Source: Bettongia penicillata ogilbyi (Eukaryota; Chordata; Mammalia; Diprotodontia; Potoroidae). From it: a stretch of 64,000 bases of DNA. Position numbers and translations under genes: made by a program. Below the pieces are notes generated by a model. The model was not told the origin of the DNA and searched no databases. It saw only the letters and a program-made list of their open reading frames with translations. The stretch covers positions 2,772,001 to 2,836,000 of the forward strand of contig JAJHZJ010000221.1 in assembly GCA_023548195.1 (NCBI GenBank). The letters run 5' to 3'. Positions 1 through 11,840 of the stretch are shown piece by piece. The stretch's first letter is position 1. Every line of letters starts with the position of its first letter.

Positions 1-68
1 TTGCCAAGAAAACCCCAAATGAGGATACAAAGAGTCAGACATGACTCAAAAAACAACAGAACAAGAAG
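1..68 (+). repeat. Marsupial tRNA-derived SINE, 3' end
   Basis: The window opens in the 3' part of a MON1/MAR1-type SINE: CCAAGAAAACCCCAAATG, then a sequence ending AAGAGTCAGACATGACT with A-rich tail. The 5' part lies outside the window. Confidence 0.85.
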
Positions 69-744
69 CTTAATCAATGACTTTACTATAGTAGTGTTCT
101 CACTCTCAGAAAGAATTCTGAAAACTTTTTGGATCTGCTACCATTTTGAGGTTTTAATTGTGTTTGCCACTTAACTGGTATGCCTTTTTAAAGATCTACA
201 TAGTGGTAACGATCAGTGCACTAAACTCAGTGAACAACTCAGCAAAAACAGTGCTAGTGGTTTCTCACCTAATATTTACCTAGAGTTTTTTGGTTCTAGG
301 TTGGTCCCCAGTTAACCTGAGGGGCAGGAAGACAAATGCACCTTCCTATGAACCATTATTAGTTGCTCCAATTTACTAATTTATTGTGACTATTTAGAAA
401 GCTACCAGCAAGCTTTCAGGATGACCAGTGGTTTGTTGACAACAAGGCATGACATTGGTTTATTGGAAAAGTATTTGCTTTGTAAAAACATCAGTGTTTT
501 GTTGGTTTAAAAGCATTTCTGGATTCTCTCAAGCCCAGAGAACAAATGCAGTTAGAATGCAAATAATTTAATAGTATACTATTATAGCCATGGACAGAGT
601 CTTCAGAAGTCATTGAAATGGTATTTATTTACATTAGCCCCATCCCCCTTTTGCTAAAAACATCTCTGCCTCCTGGTCATAGACACATCCTCCTATTCTT
701 TCTCTATAACCAAGCTAAGAGAAAGTGAGCATCTCCTTAAAAAA
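69..744. other. GDNF intron, no feature recognised
   Basis: AT-rich unique-looking sequence. No exon, RNA gene or classifiable repeat is seen. Confidence 0.5.
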
Positions 745-1030
745 AATCCAAATTTCAGAGTTGGAAGGGCCCTCAAAGTTCATACAGTTCAAGCTGTACC
801 CAAATATGAATTCTGTCCACAGACAGCATCCCCAAGAGGGGGCTGTTCATTCAGTTTGATGACTTGTAGTTAAGAAGATCCACGACCTCCCTTTCAGAAG
901 TACCACCACTTTACTTTTAGATTGCTTGGATGGCTAGGAAGTTTTTTTCTCATATTAAGAAAAAATCTGCCTCTGCTACTTACAACAAATGCCTTATAAT
1001 GCTTCCTCAGCAGCACAGGTCACCGCAAAA
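745..1030 (-). repeat. CR1/L3-type LINE 3' end
   Basis: The plus strand begins AGAGTTGGAAGGGCCCTCAAAG and runs through a sequence like the reverse complement of CR1/L3 3' ends (failure-to-detect phrases such as GGAAGTTTTTTTCTCATATT). Divergence is high, so it is old. Confidence 0.6.
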
Positions 1031-2352
1031 AACCAAAATTGGGGACCGTGAGGTGACATTAACCTAGGGGATCCAAGGTCTGATGATAATTTGACCTGCT
1101 CTGATTTCTGAATATGTGTCCAATTCTTCTATTCCAAGCTTCTTTCGTAATAGTGCAATAGCAAGGCAGTATGGTTCCTCTGGGTAACGGATCCTCATTT
1201 CCCTGGTTGGAAATTAGCAAAAAGCGCAACAAGGTATGTACTTGTTGGTATCTGTGTGTCTGTCTATCATCATCATCATCCTATATCTGGTATATTCTAA
1301 TAGATTTTAAACATTCTCAAGGATATAATAAGCATGAAATATCATGATCACCGCTACCACCATCATCATTATCCTACATCTGGTATACTCTAATAGAACC
1401 CAGTCAAGGGTGTTAAACATACTCAAGGAGGTAATAAGCAGCAAACATTAACAAGCACTCACACTATGGGTGTCCAGTTGCCCTTATAAAATATGGTGAT
1501 TTGGAAGGAAGAAATGTTTCACAGTAACGTTTACAGAGCGACTTCTCCCCTCTAAAACAACATACTACCTAATCCCTTTCAGTAGTAACCAATTCAACTG
1601 AGTATAGTGGAAAACACAGTGAAGCCTCCTATAAAATCCCTCTGCTACCCCTTTACTCTCCCCAGTTCCCTTTCCTCCCCAGCACACTTCCCTGTCCGTT
1701 TCAAAACTTATTCCGGCTTATTCCAGACTGGCGAGCAGCCGGACAAGATGGAAGGGAATGGGGTCTTCGAGGGATTGAGCAAACAAGAGAGAGAAGGAGA
1801 AAGAGATGGGAGGATCGGAAGTGGATGCATGGAAATGTGTTTCATAATAGGAAAGGTTTGATGGACATCATCTGATGAGTGAGTTTTTTGGAAAGTAAGC
1901 CCAGGAGTCTCCAGTTAATCAGCTCACAAGCTACATCCAAATCCGTGCTATAGACATGACAGAAGTTAAAAACACCCACCAAAGAGACTCAGAAGCCTCA
2001 GAGTTCTAATATTACAGCAAGTTGCACAACCTCTCTGCCTCGGTTTTCTTTTTTTAAAATTGGAAGAATTGTCTCATTGGTATTTTCACAATCCTGGCTC
2101 CTTCCCAAGACTTTAAACTTGTAAGTTGTGAAGGAGCATGTCTCAGTATTATGTAAGTGCAAAATTCTCAGAGTCATGGTTTGAGGAATGATGGGTCCTG
2201 GCGTTCAGGTCTCTAATGTCTCAAAGGATTTTTTTTTTTTTTGCTTAGGGGAGAAATGCTTTGGAAAAAAAAATCTCTTTACTGCTAATGCAGAATTGCC
2301 TCAACATCTCTCATTTCCGTTGTTTTTCCATTCTCTTAACCACTGTCCTGGC
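1031..2352. other. GDNF intron, unclassified
   Basis: A locally duplicated motif, CATCATCATCATCCTAYATCTGGTAT, appears near 1270 and again near 1360, each followed by a similar CTCAAGGAKRTAATAAGCA. This suggests a tandem duplication of roughly 100 bp. The 84-codon frame at 1607-1861 has no recognisable protein character. Confidence 0.5.
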
Positions 2353-2594
2353 TTCTTGTTATTCAGTTATGTCCAGTTCTTTGTGACCCCATTTGGGGGC
2401 TTTCTGGCAGAGATAGTAGAGTGGTTTGCCATTTCCTTCTCTAGCTCATTTTACAGATGAGGAAGCTGAGGCAAACAAGGTTAGGTGACTTGCCCAGGAT
2501 CACACAGCTAGGAAGTGTCTGAGGCCAGATTTGAACTCAGGTCTTCCTGACTCCAGGTTCAGTGTACTTCCCCAGCACTACTTAGCTGCCTATC
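2353..2594 (-). repeat. Marsupial SINE (MON1/MAR1 type)
   Basis: Near full-length copy in reverse: TTTGTGACCCCATTTGGGG at one end, ATTTTACAGATGAGGAAGCTGAGG in the middle, and GAACTCAGGTCTTCCTGACTC next to the tRNA-like head. Confidence 0.9.
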
Positions 2595-2699
2595 CTGGCT
2601 TAAAGACCTCATTACCTTCAACCTGGCCTATTGCATCTCTCTGTCTCTAGTCTTTTCAGAATTATGACCTATGTCTTGGAAAGATTATTTTGGCAGACA

Positions 2700-3125
2700 T
2701 TATCTAGTGATATAGAATCTAAGAACAGGGTTAGAAGGGATCTTAGAATTCATTGAATCCAGCCACCTCATTATTCAATTTAGGAAATTAAGGTCTTGAT
2801 AGGGGAACATCTCTTGGTAGGATCCAAATCCAAATGCTCTGACTGCAGACTCAGCCGTCTTGACATCATTATCCTGACATAAAACCTTCAGTCACTTCAC
2901 ATTGCCTAGAGGATACATACAATACAAATGTCTTAGCCTAACATTCAAGGGTCTCCACAAGCTGATATCAACTTACCCAATGAACTTCCTTTGTCTTACT
3001 GGACTGGAAGGTCCACAAGGGAAGGAGTCACATCATACCAAAACTCTCTATCTTCCCCATTCCTTCACATGATATTCTGCATGTAGCAGATGCTTTAAAT
3101 AACTGAATGAATAAACAAATGAACC
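2700..3125. repeat. MIR-like piece followed by L2 3' sequence
   Basis: 2700-2830 resembles the MIR-like 'GTTAGAAGGGATCTTAGA' class. 2870-3120 matches the plus-strand L2 3' region (TTCAAGGGTCTCCACAAGCTG, then CTTTAAATAACTGAATGAATAAA). Both are old and diverged. Confidence 0.6.
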
Positions 3126-3594
3126 AATCAGGGGATTCTCTTCCCTCTATTTTGCCAGAAAGTGTTTATCCTTGAATTTAGGGAATCCACAGCTAAGCCA
3201 CCTTTCATGGGTCCTTCAACTTGATGATGCTTCATGATGCAAATATACCATCATCTCATGATGCAGGGAGAATATCATCCCTTTGCCCATGTTCTCTCTA
3301 GCTAAGCCTCCACCAGTACGAAAGTTAAGAACTGAAGAGATGAGTCCTTCAGAAAGGTCCATTTCTACTCTATATTAATTAAAACAAAAGTGGATTTCTG
3401 TCTGAATTAAATTAAGGCTATTCATCCCACAGTCAATGTACAACGGCTTCTAAAATCTGCCTGCCCTTCTGTGCATAGCTGAAATTCTACCTTCTGTGTC
3501 AGCCTGGCTTCTGACCACTCCATCCTACACTCACCTTTCTCTCCCTTCACTTAGCTCCTACAGCACTTAGTATCTGTACCCAGTGAAACGAAAG

Positions 3595-4140
3595 CTCAAT
3601 GTAGGTGTCCAAGGCCATATTTGAACTCAGAAAGATAAGTCTTCCTGACTCCAGGCTGGCACCCTATCAACTGTGCTACCTACCTGACAGAGGGCAAGAA
3701 ATATTTCTTTAAGTAGCCTATCAATGTGCTAGGTGCATAAAATGATAAGTTTAGAGCTGAAAGAAATCTTAGAAGTAATATAAGCCAAACTCTTCATTTT
3801 ACTGAGCCTCAGATAGGTTAAGTCACTTGCAAAGTCACAAAGGGAGTGAACTGGTCCCTGGTTCTGAACACACGTCCTTTGACTCCAAATCTTTTCACCA
3901 AAGGGGAAGTCAGATGGCGCAGTGGATAGAGTACCAGGCCTGCAGTCAGGAAGACCTAAGTTCAAATCTGAACATACTTACTAGCTGTATGACCCAGGGC
4001 AAGTCACTTAACCGAGTGCCTCTGTTTCCTCATCTGTAAAATGAGCAAGAGAAGGAAACGGCAAACCATTCTAGTATCTTTTCCAAAAAAAAAAAAATCC
4101 CCAAAGGGGTCACAAAGAATGAGACACAACCAAAAAAATG
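3595..4140. repeat. Cluster of SINE copies
   Basis: A reverse fragment (3600-3690) and a MIR-like piece (3740-3895) are followed by a near full-length plus-strand SINE at 3903-4140, which starts AGTCAGATGGCGCAGTGGATAGAG and ends with GGGGTCACAAAGAATGAGACACAAC. Confidence 0.85.
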
Positions 4141-4669
4141 ACTAAACATCAGCTTTTCACCATACAAAACTGCCTTCTTGACTTTCAGCTCTTTTGCTGG
4201 AAAAATCCAGATCTTTAACCTAATTCCTCACGTTAGCTCTGTCTGTGGACCATCTATCTCTTTCACCAGTAAAAACAATAGTACTTCAAGAGAATTTAAA
4301 TTAACTCATGTTTTTTGGCACCAGGTTTCCTGATTTGTACTTTGGAACAAGAAGCAAAATAATCATTGGATGATGTGTCCACAATGACCCAAATAAGAAT
4401 CAAGCGCCGGAGCTAAAAGAAAGTGAATATTCCCTGCCTTCTCCTTTCTGTTTACTTTTCGTTTGCTTTTTCTGGAAATCTGTGTTTTGGGGGAGAACCT
4501 GAATGTCCTTTTAGAAAGCAGATGTTTGTGTTTTCTCATTCTTCTGATAAAGGGAGAAATGGAAAGAAGCCCAGGGCTGGTTAGTGGTTAAGGATGTTAT
4601 TGGCAAATGTTAAGAAGTTATTACAAACTTTGGAGAACCAAAGTCCTTTTTGGAAAGTTATTTGCAAGA

Positions 4670-4905
4670 CTTGGCAGTTAGATGGTGCTGCAGATAGTAC
4701 CCTGGACCAAGAACTGGGAAAGACCTGAGTTCAAATCCTTCCTCAGACATTTTACTAGCTGTGTGGTACTATGCAAGTCATTTAACCTCTGCCTCAGTTT
4801 CCTCATCTGTAAAATGGGGATCACACAAGGTTGTTGTGAAGTTCAAATGAATTAATAAAGCGCTTTGCAAATCTTAAAGGGCTATAAAAATCTTAGTTAT
4901 GATTA
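4670..4905 (+). repeat. Marsupial SINE with MIR-like 3' half
   Basis: A tRNA-derived head (GGCAGTTAGATGGTGCTGCAG) is joined to a 3' part ending AAAGCGCTTTGCAAATCTTAAAG, a different 3' end from the copy at 3903-4140. It therefore belongs to another subfamily. Confidence 0.85.
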
Positions 4906-5472
4906 TCAGTTATTTTTATGAACGATTATTCTTCAGAAGCAGGGTACTTTGGGGAATCATAATAGCGGGAATGGGAAATCATTTCTGTGGAACTTCCTTT
5001 CTTTTCTGGTCCAAAAGAGCTCATTTAGCCTTAGAACAAAACCTACCTTCTAAAAACTGGTTTAGGTATGCTTAGTGATGGAGCTAGAGGGCTAGTGTGC
5101 CAGCTTGTCTACTTACTTCTCTGTAAAGGGAGGGGAATTAACTGATATCTAAGCTTCCTTCCAGCTCTATATCTATGACTGTATGACGCTAACCTCCCTG
5201 GGCCTCATCTGTAAAATGAGGAAGGTTGGATTAGATGATTTCTGTGCAGTCCCTTCCAATTCTAATTCTGTCTTATGCTGTCAGGTTTCATTTTAATTTC
5301 ACTTGTTTAAGCATTTTAGTAAACTGATTCACCAGAGGCTTATTAAAAGATAGGAATACAAATCCTTAAAAATAATCTTCAAGATACTTCTGACAATATG
5401 TAGATGAAAGCCTCTCTGGGGACACCCCAGTACTAAACAGTCCCCATTTACATGTGACCTCCCCAGTCTCCT

Positions 5473-6100
5473 TTGCTGCATCACCATCCCTACAGAGCCT
5501 CCTTACTCTGGGTCTTCTGTCTGAGACCCTCTTCTCTGCTCTCTTTATATTTTCTCTCCCTTGGCAATCTCCTTGGGTCACATGGCTTTAATTATCTTCT
5601 CTATGCAGATGATTCCCAGGTCTATATATCCAGCTCCAGTCTCTCTCTTAAATGAGAGCCCCCACATCACCATCTGCCTATATAGGGCATTCCAAACTGA
5701 ATGTCCTGTAGACCTGTCAAACTCAACAAGTCCATCACAGAATTCATCACCTTTCCTTCCAAATCCAGCTGTTTTGTCAAAGGGACCACTATCTTTCCAG
5801 TCACTCCTGTTCACAACCTTGGAGTCAGCCTTATTAATTTCTCACTTTCTCTTTACCTTATATATCCAGTCACTTGCCCACTATTGCCAATTCTACCCAC
5901 ACAACATTTCTTATCTATCACCTTCTCCATAATCAAACACTCAACCACCCTAGTTTAGCCCTCATCACTCCTTGCTCAAACTATGGTAAATAACTCAGTT
6001 AGTGCCCTTATCTCAACTATTATCTCTACAACCCATTCTCTCCACAGTTGCCGAAGTAATATTCCTAAAGCACATATCTGACCATGTTACTCCCGGGTCC
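5473..6100 (+). repeat. LINE L2, reverse transcriptase segment (decayed)
   Basis: Plus-strand L2 ORF2. One frame gives LLYADDSQVYISS around 5590-5645, which contains the YADD catalytic motif of reverse transcriptase; downstream text matches the L2 'ACTGAATGTCCTGTAGACCTG' and 'AACCTTGGAGTCAGCC' regions. Stops and frameshifts are frequent. It is interrupted at about 6100 by an RTE piece and resumes at about 6515. Confidence 0.85.
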
Positions 6101-6164
6101 AGGAATAGTGGATTCCTAGTATCTCTCGGGCCAAATGAGTGTATGTGTAGTTTCTTTCCCCCTT

Positions 6165-6475
6165 TCTCTCTGAAGAACTCTGGAATTGACTGTGAGACAT
6201 GGGAGACACTGGCACAAAACTGTCCAGCATGCTGTGCCTGGATCAAAGAAGGTGAGGTGCTCTATGAGCAAAACAGAGTTAAAGTAGCTCAAAGAATTGT
6301 GAGATGTACAAATTTAGAGATATCCCCTCTTCAAATGTTCATACAAACTCTTTGTGCCAGACCTGTGGTAGAGCATTCCGAGCTTGTATTGGTCTGACCA
6401 GTCACAGTCAGACACACTTTACTTTAACCCTAATGCAAAGAGGTCACTTTGGTCCTTCTAGAGAATGACAGAAAA
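6165..6475 (+). repeat. RTE (BovB-clade) 3' end inserted in L2
   Basis: GACATGGGAGACACTGGCAC, GTGCTCTATGAGCAAA and CCAGACCTGTGGTAGAGCATTCCGAG match the 3' ORF end of the larger RTE copy at 48.45-52.4 kb, and AGTCACAGTCAGACACAC marks its end. The L2 reads on at either side, so this is a nested insertion. Confidence 0.85.
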
Positions 6476-6514
6476 TAACCAACCATTCAACCAAACAGGC
6501 CAAATACAGATTTT

Positions 6515-6790
6515 TCTATTTGGTATTTAAAATTCTTCACAAGCTGGCTCCACAGCACTCCAAGATTACTGCACGTTATTCCCATTCATACAATCTACAT
6601 TTCAGACAAACTGGCCTTCTAACTGTTCCTCATACACAACATTCAATCTCCTTTACACCTCAAATGCATTCCTTCCACATTTCCTCCTCTCAGAATCTAT
6701 AGTCTCCTTTAAATTCAGCGCAAGCACTTTTCTCTCTATAAAACCTTTCTTGATTTCTCCAGAAACTTGTGTCCCTCACAAATTACCTTG
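6515..6790 (+). repeat. LINE L2, continuation after the RTE insertion
   Basis: TTTAAAATTCTTCACAAGCTGGCTCC and the following text continue the L2 ORF C-terminal region in the same orientation as 5473-6100. Confidence 0.8.
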
Positions 6791-6889
6791 TGTTAATTTT
6801 AAATATGCGTGTATGTGCATAGGTTGTTTCTCCCAATAGAATATAAGATTCTTGGAGTTGGAGACTATTTCATTTTTTGTCTAGTACAT

Positions 6890-7122
6890 TGCGGTTGAAA
6901 TGTTTCATTTGTGTCTGAGTCTTTGTGACCACATTTGGGGTTTTCTTGGTTTGCCACTTCTTTCTCCAGCTCATTTTATAGATGAGGAAACTAAGGCAAA
7001 CAATGGCTAAATGACTTGCCCAGGGTCATCTAGCTGGCTAAGTGTCTGAGGCCAGATCTGAACTCAGGTCTTCCTTACTCCAGGACTAGGGTTCTATCGA
7101 TTATACCACCTAGCTGCTCCCT
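6890..7122 (-). repeat. Marsupial SINE (MON1/MAR1 type)
   Basis: Reverse copy, near full length: TGTGACCACATTTGGGG, TTTTATAGATGAGGAAACTAAGG, then GAACTCAGGTCTTCCTTACTCC and CACCTAGCTGCTCC at the tRNA head. Confidence 0.9.
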
Positions 7123-7254
7123 CGTCTATCTAGTACATGGTAATGCTTAATTGATTACACATAGGTAAAGTGATTGATTAATTTGGCAATTTAGAAGTAT
7201 ACCTCAGGTTTCTTTGTATCTGTCATACAACAATTTGGTTTCCTAGTACTCTCC

Positions 7255-7545
7255 TCAAGAATCAACCATGGCTCCCCATTATCTACCAAATCAGGGCTAA
7301 GTTCCTCTGTTCGCTTTTAATGGCTTCTTTGTGGTTCCGCTATCCAGCCTTCCTGTCTCTGCTCTCTCCCCCATCCCCTCCAATACAACAACCCTCTGCT
7401 GCAATAGGCCTGAAGTCTACACTGTCTGTCCCTCCCTCTCTCCCAACAAGCTCATTCTCAATTCCCCACCTTTTGTCCATGCTCTTCTCTCCCACCTAAA
7501 ATGACTTTCTTTCTTCCTTCATCTTTCCACAGCGATAGTCCACAG
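7255..7545 (+). repeat. LINE L2 fragment
   Basis: CATGGCTCCCCATTATCTACC and the following pyrimidine-rich text match the L2 ORF C-terminal region, plus strand. It is separated from the L2 block at 5.5-6.8 kb by a SINE and may be part of the same original insertion. Confidence 0.7.
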
Positions 7546-7898
7546 TAGGTTACTTTGCCCAGATTAAATGTTGTGGACTGTGTTCTAGTCTGAAACTCAA
7601 TCTGATGGAAGGATCAGAATCATGTCCTATTTCTCTGTGAAGCAGAGGGTGGCTGGTCACCCTCTGGCTCACAGTCTGTACTCCTGTATGTTAGAAAAGT
7701 AAATTCAATGTCCGTAATTTAGAAAAGTAAGGAAAGTTTGCAGCATTCTGCTAAAAGAAAGGTGCTGCCTGTTTACGAATAGTGCAGAATAACCAAAGAC
7801 GGAAGGGGAATGACTCCTTTTATTTCTAGGGTAGCTAGCTTTCATGCTCTAGGTCCTAGGTTACTACATAAAATAGGTGCTGGAACTGAGAGCCAGAT

Positions 7899-8216
7899 CA
7901 ATTTGGGAGCTAATTCGAGTCTTAAATATTTATATAAAGAGCAACACAACTAGCTATTCTTATCCCTGGGGTATGCTCCAAGAACTGAGCCCCTGAAAGG
8001 GGTGCAGAGCCAGAAGCTTGGTTCGGGGGGGACAGAGTCCGGAACAGGCCCCTTCCAACCTGCAACCTGACCTGGGTCCATGGTCTGGGGACTGCCATCC
8101 TTTGATCTCCACCTTCATCTCTGCGCCACCCCTTTCTGGGCGAATAAGTTTGTATAACTGTGATTATGCAACCTATGACCAACCAAGAATTGCGCAAGGA
8201 AAGAAAGAGGCCTGTA
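7899..8216 (-). repeat. Left arm of inverted repeat, unknown family (LTR-like?)
   Basis: This ~318-base segment reappears in reverse complement at 9333-9648. In minus orientation it ends with CTTTATATAAATATTTAAGAC, a TATA-like stretch, and contains a CCTTTCAGGGG block. Presence of two copies, a TATA-like core and no coding potential make a solo LTR or a nonautonomous DNA element possible. I cannot name the family. Confidence 0.6.
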
Positions 8217-8348
8217 AAGGATATCATCCGAGAGATGTGTGACCGGAAAGGGAGGTAGGCTAGTCCGGCATGTAGCAAGAGCAAGGGGTAACCGATGGGG
8301 CAGCTCTTGTGCTGCGCCAATAGCACCTACCCAATGTCAGGCAGTCTG

Positions 8349-8553
8349 GAATGGCGGTTCTCAAAGTTTTTGGTCTCAGGACCCTTTTATTCCCTCAAAA
8401 ATTATTGAAGATCTCCCCAAAAGCTTTTATTTATGAGCTATATCTATTGAAATTCACCGTATTAAAAATTAAAACACGGTAATGCTATTATGAAAATAGC
8501 ATGGGCCCCCTGAAATGGTCTCTGGGAGTCCCCTTGAGAACCACTGCTCTAGA
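8349..8553. mobile_element. Nonautonomous hAT-type DNA transposon (MER-like)
   Basis: Ends GGCGGTTCTCAAAG and CTTGAGAACCACTGC are near inverted copies, typical of mammalian hAT-Charlie-type elements. The body (TTTTGGTCTCAGGACCC) is of that type. At about 205 bp it has no transposase. It lies between the two inverted arms. Confidence 0.6.
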
Positions 8554-8780
8554 GGAAGGCCCAGTACCTTGGGTTCCACAATTGTGGAAGGTGACAAAGG
8601 AGGGAAAGGATATAGTCAAGTTCTGAGATGCATTAATGAAGGGATGACCCACATAAATGGAATCATGATCCACTGAAATATCAGAGTATAAATCTAATGT
8701 GGACCAGTGAAGGTACCTCAGTTGACTCAGAACTTGGTATTATACTACATTTTAACAGTAACATTTCACACCTAGGACAT

Positions 8781-9005
8781 AGCAGATAGATTGCTGAACC
8801 TGGGGTCAGGAAGACCCTAATTCAAATGTAGCTTCAGATGTTTATTATCTGTGTGACTCTGGTCAAGTCACTTAACCTTTGCCTCAGTTTCCTCATGTGC
8901 AGAATGGAGATTAACAATAACTCATCTTCTGGGGCTGTTTTGAGGATCATGTGAGATGACACTTGTAAAATACTTTGCAAACCTTAAAGTGCTATACAAA
9001 AGCTA
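8781..9005 (+). repeat. Marsupial SINE with MIR-like 3' half
   Basis: Plus-strand copy of the same type as 4670-4905: GTGTGACTCTGGTCAAGTCAC, then TTTGCAAACCTTAAAGTGCTA. Confidence 0.85.
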
Positions 9006-9332
9006 GCTTCTTACTAAAGACATTGAGCGTCAGTTTCACCAACTGTAAAAGGAAGGGATTGAACCAGGTGATCTATTTTATTTTTGCTGTTTTTTAAAAT
9101 GCTAAATATCTAGGCCAAATGACTGAAAAACCAAAATAACAGCTGAGGCAATCCCCAACTTAAACATTTAGATACCACCCACACATAGAAAAGGCACCAA
9201 AAGTAAACCAACTTAGCGAAGGTTCAAAAGCAGAAGGGAAGTTGCTATGAAAGGCAGGAACAACTCACAGAACCATTGGTTCTTGAGCTAGAAGAGATCT
9301 CAGAGGCCACTCAGCCCAGCCCCTTCCATTAA

Positions 9333-9648
9333 AAAGAGGCCTTTTCCTCCCTTGCGCAATTCTTGGTTGGTCATATGCTGCATAATTACACTTAGACAAA
9401 TACATTAGCCTTGAAAGGGGTGATACAGAGATGAAGGTGGAGAACAAGGATGGCAGTCCCCATACTATGGACCCAGGTCAGGTTGCAGTTGGAAGGGGCC
9501 TGTTTTGGACTCTGTCCCCCCTGAACCAAACTTCTGACTCTAGACCCCTTTCAGGGGCTCAGTTCTTGGAGCATACTCCAGGAATAAGAATAGCTAGTTG
9601 TGTTGCTCTTTATGTAAATATTTCAGACTCAAATTAGCTCTCAAATTG
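9333..9648 (+). repeat. Right arm of inverted repeat, unknown family
   Basis: Reverse-complement partner of 7899-8216, with roughly 80-90% identity by eye (GCGCAATTCTTGGTTGGTCAT and GGACCCAGGTCAGGTTGCAG are shared). Similarity stops abruptly on both sides. Confidence 0.6.
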
Positions 9649-11119
9649 GAGCTCAATATCCTCCCATGAAAAATGAAGGGGCTAGATGAGATGTGACTTT
9701 CTCCGTCATTAAGCTTTTTCTCCATGTAGCAAAACAGAATGATTTAAGTTTCATCTGTGATTCTTCTTCTTTTGAAGATACTGTTGAGCAGTTTTGGAAA
9801 ACCCACAAAGTAGGTTTGAAATTTCAAATGAGGAAATGTTACAGAAACTGCATGATGCAGGTGTCCCCTCATTTAGGGAGCAAAAAACCATGGGGTAAGA
9901 AAGCAGTGTGAGTTCAACTTGTCTGCATATGACTTTTATGGGGTCATTAATGTTTTCCAAAATAGACCCAACCCAACCACCAGCTGGGTTGCTCTGATGG
10001 CCTCATTTGCACTGGAACCAAGACAATATATCTCATCTCAAATTTAAGAGTGAACTGGCCACGATGTACATGAATTTCTTCTTTATAAACTTTACTATTA
10101 CTACTTAGTCTAGACCTATTATTTCACTAGTATATTGAACTCACAGTGAAGAAACTCCCTCTACCAATATAGGTCAGCAACTACTCTGCAACATATAATC
10201 TTAGAGAGGTATTTGGCCCTGAGAGGTTGACGCATCTGCCCAGCATCACGCTAGTATGTCAGAGAAGAGACTGGGAGCTAGGTCTTCCTGACTTTGAGGG
10301 TAACTCTCTCCTACAGTGTGTTGTCTCTCTTCTTCACAAGCTTGAAAAACTTTGGATTTTTTCCTCAATAAGGAGGCTGCTAACCTTTAAAAAGAAATCA
10401 GAAGGATTCAGCCCAGGGTATGCTAGAGCCAGTTCTGATTAGCTCTCAAGAACTGATCGCTAATTTTTACGCTCATATGTCTTTTGGAAATTGACCAACA
10501 TTACAAACTAGGACTTAATTTATGGTTTTGTCAATCGTTTAGATTTAAGAAAGTGTTAACAGCGCAGATTAAACTAGCAGTGTGCCTTTTTTCTTCTTTT
10601 TCAGAGAGCCATTTGTTAAACATTTACCAGCATGCCCATGGGTTTAGCCATTGGAGTCCTTCCTACTTTCCAATGGAACTCAGTGTTTAGAAACGTGTGA
10701 TAGTTTACTACAGAAGACTTTGTGTCTCATGAGCGAAGAAAATCTTGAACATCAGTGCTGTTCTTATTAGCTGCTTGCAGAGCGTTCAAAGAGGGCCCAC
10801 TGTTATGTATCAGCCTTTCTAAGCCAATAGGCCTGCCTACCTGAATGCACCTGGAATGAAGGCAAGGTGTTTAAAGAATGCTTTGCACTTTCCTCATTCA
10901 AGCTCCCTTTATGATTACATATTTTATGTATATATATGTATACATGGGATATTATAATACATCACATATTATATACAATAAAGTGTACATTTATAATACA
11001 TAATACATCATAAAATAACATAATGTATTATAATACTAGTAACGTAAAAATATAAAAATATTAGCAATATATTGTCATTAATCGTGTGAGCTAACACAAG
11101 GGGACTCACTGCCACAAGG
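9649..11119. other. GDNF intron, mostly unclassified
   Basis: No gene is seen. A MIR-like piece may lie at about 10190-10310. About 10915-11080 is AT-rich with repeated TATAATACATAA-type words. Confidence 0.5.
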
Positions 11120-11335
11120 CAGTATCTGGTTCTTGGCGTTTAGTTATCTCTGATTTGGAATTTTCTTGGCAAAAATACTGGAGTGGCTTTCCATTTCCTT
11201 CCCTAGCTCATTTTTACAGATGAAGAAACTGAGGCAACCAGGGTTAAGTGGATCACACAGCTAATAAGTGTCTGGGACTAGATTTGAACTTAGGTTTTCT
11301 TGACTCCACTCTATCCACTGCACTATTTAGCTGCC
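11120..11335 (-). repeat. Marsupial SINE (MON1/MAR1 type)
   Basis: Reverse copy: TTTTCTTGGCAAAAATACTGGAG, TTTTTACAGATGAAGAAACTGAGG, and CACTATTTAGCTGCCC at the head. Confidence 0.88.
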
Positions 11336-11404
11336 CAGTTAATAATAATACAATTAAATATAAATATATACATATGTATATGCATATACATATATATCTA
11401 TATC

Positions 11405-11840
11405 TAAATAGCTCATGTTTACACTGCAATTTAAGGTTTGTAAGACACCTTTTGCCTTACAATAATTCTGTGAGACAGGCAATGCAAGTAGTGCAATCAC
11501 ACCCATTTCATAGATGAGAAAAATGAGGTTCGCAGATTATTTAAATGATTGACTTATGATCTCACATAAATGTTGTATGGGAACTGGGGTCAAATTCTAG
11601 CTTCTAAATCAAGTTCATCACTCTTTTCGCTACATTGACTTCCTTACATAATAGTTCAAATTTATGAATGTATTTAAAGTTTACTAAGTGTTTTCAGCAC
11701 AATGATCTTTTCAAGTAAGTAATGTGGCTAGTAACAGCCCTTCAACAGATAAGGAAACTGAGGTACAGAGATAGTAAATGTTGTGCCCATGGTACTTTGA
11801 TTCTGGAATTCCAACTCATATCTACCTGACTCCTTGCCAT
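11405..11840 (-). repeat. Two MIR-family copies
   Basis: 11410-11640 and about 11650-11840 both carry the MIR core words (TTTCATAGATGAGAAAAATGAGG; CAGATAAGGAAACTGAGGTACAGAGA) in reverse orientation with high divergence. Confidence 0.7.

Noticed and set aside
6002..6397. 131-codon plus frame
   Set aside because: It spans the L2-RTE junction and reads the RTE 3' end partly out of frame.
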